Shown piece by piece: positions 57,733 to 64,000 of a stretch of DNA of 64,000 nucleotides. Below the pieces are notes generated by a model that saw only the letters and a program-made list of their open reading frames with translations, made no database searches and was not told the DNA's origin. The first letter of the stretch is position 1. The number at the start of each line of letters is the position of its first letter. Origin of the DNA: Macrophomina tecta (taxonomy: Eukaryota > Ascomycota > Dothideomycetes > Botryosphaeriales > Botryosphaeriaceae); assembly GCA_024180945.1 (NCBI GenBank), contig JAKSGN010000038.1, positions 1,612,001-1,676,000 of the forward strand, given 5' to 3'. The position numbers and the translations under genes are program-made.

Positions 57733-60384
57733 GGCTCCCGCTCGCTACATGGCCTGTGGAGAGAAGGCGACAGCTAGTTGTAGGTGGAGATGTCGGGCGT
57801 CTGGAGGGCCAAATGGGCGGGCAGCAGCATGGTCACACAGCAGACGGAGACGCGAGCCAAACTGGTCACCGGGGGGTTGGGGTGGCGCGGGCGAAGATTA
57901 GGCAGCGACCTGGCTGGCGCTCAGCGAGTCCGGTGTGCACGGAAGAGGCTGCTTCTTCAACCTACCTCACCGTCGACACGAGGGCGATCACGTGGTATTA
58001 CTGCTTAGCTGGCAGCCGAGTAGCAGCGATGACGTACCTGGCCCGCCGCGCGCTGGTGATGGTGCCTGGGCTGCCTTCAACTCCTCCGCTGCCTTGCCGC
58101 CCCCACACCAAGGCCAGCCCCCGCAGCTCGGCCATTGCGCCGGCTCGACAGCTGCGAAAATGCATCCACCAGCTTCTGCACGCCGTGTGGCGACTGCCTC
58201 CGCCTCGCCGTACGGGAGAGCTCCCCGGGTGAAATTCTCAACAGGCGCGTGGCCAGGCCTTCCTTGGACGATGCGCTCTTCAGCCAGTGCGCACAGCTTC
58301 TGCCACTGCCGACCGGGCTGCTACTGGTCGAGTTGGGCACCAGCGAAAACTGTCCAGGTAGCACAGCATCCCAATCCTCCCGGACCGCAGCCCAACCTGG
58401 CGACCTGCGCGCCTTGTCAGACGAGAGCAGGCCAAGTGCTTTGCTTGATGGGCAACAATATCCTCAAACAGTGCTAGCAGCAGGAAAAGTTAGTGCGGAT
58501 TGCCGAAAGAGGCAATCCGTCTAGTTAGACAGACGAACGAGCAGTCTCGGGGGCGCAAGAGCAAGAAGACAAGATACAGGACATGATATACTGCTTCTCA
58601 AGTGCTGATGAGGCGGGCTGTGGAACAACGAGGGAGCCTGAAGGAAGGATACGAGGCCAGTCACGGCGAGGCGCATTAGTGGAGACGAGCGAGGGCGAAG
58701 CCTTTATTTGCGCGGTCTGCATTCGAGCAAGGCTGACCGGTCCTTGATAAGCAGGCAGGCTTTCAACGGAGTATCTGCGTCTGATCTTCGATGCACGCAC
58801 CGATCTACAATGCATTGATCGAAAAGGGTCCCACTGCACCGCGCAACGCAATACCATGGTGGAATCCGTCCACTGCGTATTAGTCTACGTGCGCTGATTT
58901 GGTGTTGGAAATGGAGCCGAGGGATCGGGAGCACAGCCAGTATACGGTGATAGGCTATCATGTGGTTGATTGGAAGGATTCGACCTGCCTGAGAAGAGAA
59001 GTTTGATAAGGCACGTGCAGCAACCGTTTCGGCAGGCAGCTGAGCTTGTGGCGCAGTGGAGGAGGGTCGGGGCCGTGATTGGAGGATCTGGGGCGGCTTC
59101 ACGATATCAGACTCCTTGCGAGAAAGCAGCCGACGCCTCGCTGCCCCGCAGCCCGGGTGTTTGGAACAATAGGTGCGGGTCCAGAGCTCCAGCACTAGTG
59201 ATTGACAGAGAAGCTCTGGGACACGGGGGGCTGGAGCTGATCCGCCAGCAGGGGTTTCATGCCGGAGGAACGGTAGTAGCATGCGTGGTGGTGCTGTATA
59301 GGATTCTGACAGGAGGACGGGCAGCTGGTGGCAGTCGTCGGTCGCCCGGTGGCGGACACAGATTCTACGCGATTGGTAACAGATATCGATGCTGCAATCG
59401 CAGAAAGACGGACCCGGGGAAAGCGCGCGTCAATTTCGCTACCGTATCTCGCCGGGGTGGAGTTGAGGGAAATCGATAAGCAACGGCACGGGCTGTGGAG
59501 CGATCCAGAGCGGCGGCGCAAGAGAAAAAAAATTTTTTGGGCAAGTACAATACCTAGAATTGCGTGCCGCGAAGGACGCGTCGCTGTTCGCAGGGCTGGC
59601 CGGGGTCGTTCCGGAGATCAGCACGCCTCGGGCTTGCCGTGCGGTCCAGGGACAGCGAGCTGCTGGCAGCAATGGACCTGCCAGATTGGAGGCTAGGCTA
59701 CCGAGTCAGGGCGAATGCGGCGCGGATGGTGGTGTCTTGCAGGACGGAAGAGCTTCCAGAAGGCAATGGGTGCGGGGGGAACGCTGCAAGTCTGAGCTGG
59801 TTGGCCAAGATGCTTGCCGATGCGGCGCCGGCCGTGCGGCTGGTGGGCAGGCGAGCGCGGAGGATGGTGTGCAATACGAGTCGGTACTTGTGCTGCTGAG
59901 CGGTGTCTTGTCCCCCCTCCCACCATCACCGCCGTTGTCTCTGCCGTCGTGTAGCCCGTCCAGGCGTCGGCGGGCAAGCGAAGCAAAATCGAACAGGCCG
60001 CCGCCGAGCCAAGTGCCGCGGCGGCCAAGACGATGCTTGGAGGCGAGAAGAGGGCAAAAGCTTTGCGAAGGCGACGCTTCGGCTCTTGGCCCGAAGCAGC
60101 ACGCTGCCCCGGCCGCCGGTGGGCCTTGTTCTCCTCCTCCGCACGCCATCCACCCACTCGCCCTCTCGGTCCACATTGCGACCTTCCTAATCAGCTGTCC
60201 TCGCTGATAAGCTCTGTCGCCATGTCCCGGCACGCCGACGCCCAGCAACATCTACCCCGGTCGAGATCCGCGCCGCTCGCCGGGCCTCATTTATTAACTC
60301 CCCTTGACACCGCCGCTGCTGCAACCGTCTCCATTCCCTTGCACGCTTCCTCCTCCCAAGCTCCGTGCTGCCTCGTTGCGCATC
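57733..60384. other. 2.65 kb intergenic, no confident gene
   Basis: Divergent promoters for the STAND-domain gene and the peptide transporter. GC-rich, with frames open in several directions but none with domains. The final 200 bp is C/T-rich and typical of a transporter leader. Confidence 0.5.
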
Positions 60385-62514
60385 ATGCCTGGCGACATCA
60401 CCGACACCTATGCCGCCGACAGGCTGGACCCTGCCCTGATCGACGGCAGCGGTGACCCCAAGCGCTCCCTCTCGGTCAATGCCCACAAGACAGAGTTGCC
60501 TCCCATGTATGACGGTGCTGCCGTCCACCAGAGCGAGTACCTCGACCATGATCTTCCCCTCCCCAGCGAAGAGGAGCTCGCCACCCTTCGCCGCGTCAGC
60601 GAGAAGATTCCCTTCAAGGCTTTCACCATTGCCTTTGTCGAGCTGGTCGAGCGTCTGTCGTACTACGGCACTACTCAGGTGTGTCTCACATTCGTATTCG
60701 TTGTTGTAATTGATGCTTGGCTATTTAGCGGCAGCTACTTGCCCGATTCACCGGTAATTATAACAAGTAGTTGCCGCTAGGTGGTCGAACACCAACCCCG
60801 GTCCCCAGATACTAATAGCTCCAGGTATTCGTCAACTTCATCTCCCAACCCAACCCCGGCACTGCTACGGGCAAGGCTCTTGATCCCTCCGCAGACGATG
60901 CTCAGCCCGGTGCACTCGGTATGGGTGCCCAGGCCTCTACTGGTCTGACCACCTTCAATCAATTCTGGGTCTACCTTATCCCGCTCTTTGGTGCTTACGT
61001 GGTAAGACATATTCTGACCGAAGGCATTATCAGTTGGCTAACCTCCCGATCGGCTGATTCCTATTGGGGCCGCTTCAAAACCATCTGGATCTCGGTTCTC
61101 ACTGCTATCGTGGGCCATGTCGTCCTGACTGCTTCGGCCGCCCCCTCTGTCATGGCACACTCCAGTCACGCCCTCGCCGCATTCATCATTGGCCTGATCA
61201 TCATGGGAATTGGCACTGGTGGCTTCAAGCCCAATATTTCGCCCCTAGTCGCTGAGCAGATTCCCCGTAAGTTATATGTCCACACGACCAAGAAGGGCGA
61301 GCGTGTCATTGTCGATCCTGCTGTGACCACCGCGAGGGTCTACAACTGGTTCTATCTCTTCATCAACATCGGTGCGCTTGTTGGCCAGCTCAGCATGGCT
61401 TATGCTGAGCGCTACGTTGGCTTCTACCTCTCGTTCATGCTTCCGACGCTTCTGTTCTGCGTCACTCTCCCGGTCTTGTTCTTCTGCCGCAAGTGGTACA
61501 CCCACACCAAACCTGAGGGAAGCGTTTTGGGCCCCGCCATCAAGCTCCTGATGCTCGGAACTAAGAAGAGGTTCTCCATCAACCCGGTTGCCTTCTACAA
61601 GAACTGCCATGATGGTACTTTCTGGGATGAGCTCAAGCCCTCGAGATTGGGCAGTTCGAAGCCCGCTTGGATGACCTTTGACGACGCCTGGGTTGATGAG
61701 GTCGGCCGTGGCTGGAAGGCCTGCAGCGTCTTCCTCTGGTATCCTCTGTACGTTGAGCTCCCCGTTGACATCAGAAAAATAGGAATGCTAACAAATGAAC
61801 AGGTACTGGTTGACGTACAACCAAATTAACAACAATCTGACGTCTCAGGCCTCTGTCATGGCTCTGCACGGCATCCCCAACGACGTGTTGGCCAATCTCG
61901 ACCCCTTCGCGCTGATCATTCTCATTCCCATCTTCGACATCGTGATCTACCCTGCTCTGCGCAAGGCCGGCATCAAGTTTACTCCCATCAAGAAGATTAC
62001 CGCCGGTTTCTTCACTGGTAGTATGGCCATGGTCTGGGCTTGCGTTGTGCAGGCGTACATCTACAAGAAGAGCGAGTGCGGTGACCATGCCTACGGTGAC
62101 GATTGCGCCAACGTGGACATCAACGTGTGGGCGCAGACTGGATCTTACATTCTGATTGCCATTTCGGAAATCTTCGCCTCGATCACATCGCTCGAGTACG
62201 GTTTCTCCAAGGCGCCGAAGAACATGCGTTCACTGGTGGCTGCCTTCGCCCTATTCATGTCTGCCATCTCCGCGGCCATTGGCGAGGCCTTCAACCCGCT
62301 GTCGGCCGACCCTCTTCTGGTGTGGAACTACGGATCCATGGCTGTGATTGCTTTCATCGGTGGTATTGGCTTCTGGTTCAGCTACCGCAAGCTTGATGCT
62401 GAGGAGGATCAACTCAACATGCTGCCCACAGGTCACATGGGTACGGCCATTCAGGGTGAGGATGTCGAGAGAAGGCTCAGCGTAGTCCACGAGCCGGTCC
62501 ATGAGAAGGCGTAG
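60385..62514 (+). CDS. PTR2: PTR2-type proton-coupled oligopeptide transporter
   Basis: Predicted exons 60385-60678, 60825-61001, 61053-61747 and 61803-62514. Normal splicing of all would give 625 residues, the usual size. The N-terminal cytosolic segment is followed by twelve helices. Family motifs present: ELVERLSYYG (the ExxER proton site), GMGIGTGG-like LIIMGIGTGGFKPN, FYLFINIGALVGQ and FASITSLEYGFSKAPKNMRS. It imports di- and tripeptides with protons across the plasma membrane. The second intron-like segment (61002-61052) starts GTAAGA and has a CTAAC branch-like site but ends TCG, not AG. It is 51 bp without stops, so retention would insert 17 residues into the POT signature GAYV-ADSYWGR and give 642 residues. 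The ATG at 60385 is the first in frame. Confidence 0.93.
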
Positions 62515-64000
62515 ATGATTTTGATGGGTGCACAGAAACCAAAAGTCGAATTACGATGATCTAACGGCTGGGCGGTTGGATAAAGGAAGGTTTGGATTAT
62601 ACCCCCAAATATCATTGTTTAAAAGTCTTGATGCGGTTCTACATGAGTGAGGTCAATCTCTGAGTTCAGCCAGAAAGATCAATGGATTCGACAGTAATGG
62701 GATCGGCACATTGCGAACTGGTAAACAAAGCGTATCGCACATCACCACTGCCATTGTGCAATACCACAGGTCTATGCTCATAATTGCGCATTCGAACTAA
62801 GCGGTCAACGTCGCGACACGATCAGTGATCAACATGCTCGCGAAGCTTGGTATCATTGGCCTTGTGCGAGATGATTCGGTGAACAGGAAACAATCGAGTT
62901 TGCGGACTAGATGCGACTCTCCTTGCCCAAGCGCCCGTTGTCCAAACTGGACGTACCCACGATAATGCTCAGAACAGTGTCACGCCGCATCGATAATTTG
63001 CGAAATTGCATCGTCTCCGACGGACAGGTCAACAGCGCCGGCGGCACTGTGGTTGCGGATCGACCCACTGCCAAGCCTTTCCAATACTTCATTAGAAGGC
63101 AGTTGGAGACCGCGGGCAGAAGCACGTTCTTCATCATCCTACCTTGGGGCACAGATTGACCGGCAAGGCAAGAGCACGATCAATACAAAACTGCCGACCA
63201 CGTCTTCAACCTTGCCCAGAAGTTGCTTGACGTTTGCTTGTCACCTAAGCATGTTCCCATAATCACATCATATTCTAGGCAGAAGCAGCTGTACAGCAAC
63301 GGTATGAGACTGATGCAGGCTAGTGGCGTCTAGTGAACCATCCCAACCGGGGATGATATGACCTGTACGACGATTGAATCTGTTCCGGGATGCTAAACCG
63401 TCATAGCTATTTCCGACTTGGAAGAAATGAATAGGCTGATTGAGTTTTGTAGCGAAGAGTATACTTTATTTCATTGGAAAGAATAGAAAATAGGAAAAGA
63501 AACAAACACGCGAATTCAGCTAAAATGAGTAATTATTAATTTTAATCGTAGAAAAAGACTTAGATATCTATTAATACATTATATATCTTGGTCATTTGCC
63601 GGCCTTTAGAGGTACTACGTAAGTTGTTCTTTGAATAGAGCTATCTGTTTTTAATATACTATTCTATGTAGATGTAAAGTGGATGTGCTATTTCTCGAGT
63701 CGTCCAGCGTGCCCTACTTATCTCTAGATCTGCTTATCGTTGTACGTAAATTACCTCCGCACCTGCTCATTGACTTTGTTCTGCTCATCGTGCGGAAGGC
63801 GCATAGATGCTTACGAAATACATAGACAACTGCTTTGATTTCTCATACTTTCTCGTTCTCGTTCTCGTTCTTTTTCTTCTCTATAAAACAAAAATAAATA
63901 TAAGAAACAATTAAATCCGGACGTAGACCCTTCTTTTCTTACCAGGCTGAAGCATGAGTACGATCGCCGCGCGCCTAATATAACTTGAACACCACACCGA
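62515..64000. other. Gene-free end of window; AT-rich patch
   Basis: 1.5 kb after the transporter. Mixed sequence to about 63.4 kb, then an AT-rich, TpA-rich stretch at about 63470-63700 similar in character to the 25.6-25.9 kb relic. No supported frame, tRNA or terminal repeat was seen. Confidence 0.5.
63470..63700. repeat. AT-rich, TpA-rich patch, possible RIP relic
   Basis: Rich in TA, TTA and TAG (for example TATTAATACATTATATATC) with no open frame, against a GC-rich background. Composition matches repeat-induced point mutation, but no parent element can be named. Confidence 0.4.

Noticed and set aside
61263..61320. Possible intron in the transporter after PRKL (GTAAGTT at 61266)
   Set aside because: The segment encodes KLYVHTTKKGERVIVDP, which matches the conserved family sequence, so it is coding.
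1..64000. CRISPR arrays, rRNA, tRNA genes
   Set aside because: No regularly spaced repeats, rRNA stretches or tRNA cloverleaf with a T-loop GTTCRA motif was recognised by eye; a covariance search would be needed to exclude tRNAs.
1..64000. A secondary-metabolite or defence gene cluster
   Set aside because: No synthase, P450 or NLR effector set is present; the genes are mostly housekeeping and regulatory.

Overview
The window is nuclear DNA of a filamentous ascomycete (Pezizomycotina). Gene content and the 48-64 bp introns suggest a Dothideomycete-like genome, but that class assignment is inference. Evidence for the fungus: multi-exon genes with short GT-AG introns, a Zn2Cys6 regulator, an RTA1 exporter, a STAND-type fungal N-terminal domain, a Fot1/pogo transposon, and AT-rich patches that look like RIP-worn repeats. 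Exon boundaries were worked out by hand from splice sites, reading phase and family conservation; they are predictions.

Layout. 1-3.1 kb: the 3' end of an unknown gene, then a complete Fot1-like transposon (1251-3081) with 64-bp inverted repeats and TA target duplication. 3.7-4.6 kb: RTA1-like seven-helix membrane protein. 5.2-5.8 kb: low-complexity Pro/His/Arg-Ser protein. 6.2-10.2 kb: eight-exon synaptojanin-like phosphoinositide phosphatase. 12.4-15.4 kb (minus): Zn2Cys6 transcription factor. 16.6-20.6 kb: SMP/C2 (tricalbin/Mug190-like) lipid-transfer protein. 21.0-22.5 kb (minus): ERJ5-like ER J-protein. 23.1-23.65 kb: PRA1/Yip3 protein, followed only 29 bp later by an unknown 499-codon gene. 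25.2-28.8 kb: no confident gene, one AT-rich relic and a possible damaged four-helix membrane gene. 28.8-30.8 kb (minus): C2H2 regulator. 34.9-37.2 kb (minus): Ste20/germinal-centre kinase. 38.3-41.0 kb (minus): large conserved-looking unknown protein. 42.3-44.7 kb: F-box protein. 48.5-52.7 kb: Bem3-like PX-PH-RhoGAP. 54.7-54.9 kb: 73-residue single-pass membrane protein. 55.7-57.7 kb (minus): protein with a STAND-type N-terminal domain. 60.4-62.5 kb: PTR2-type peptide transporter. The last 1.5 kb has no gene.

How the genes relate. There is no biosynthetic or defence cluster. Several neighbours act on membranes and polarity (phosphoinositide phosphatase, ER-plasma membrane lipid transfer, ER chaperone, Rab acceptor, GCK kinase, Cdc42-type GAP), but nothing shows they are co-regulated. 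The items most worth checking are a PTR2 intron lacking an AG acceptor, the tight PRA1/unknown gene pair, the transposase with a CCHC zinc knuckle and duplicated sub-terminal repeats, and the broken membrane gene at 27.3-27.8 kb. I found no clearly new multi-gene system.
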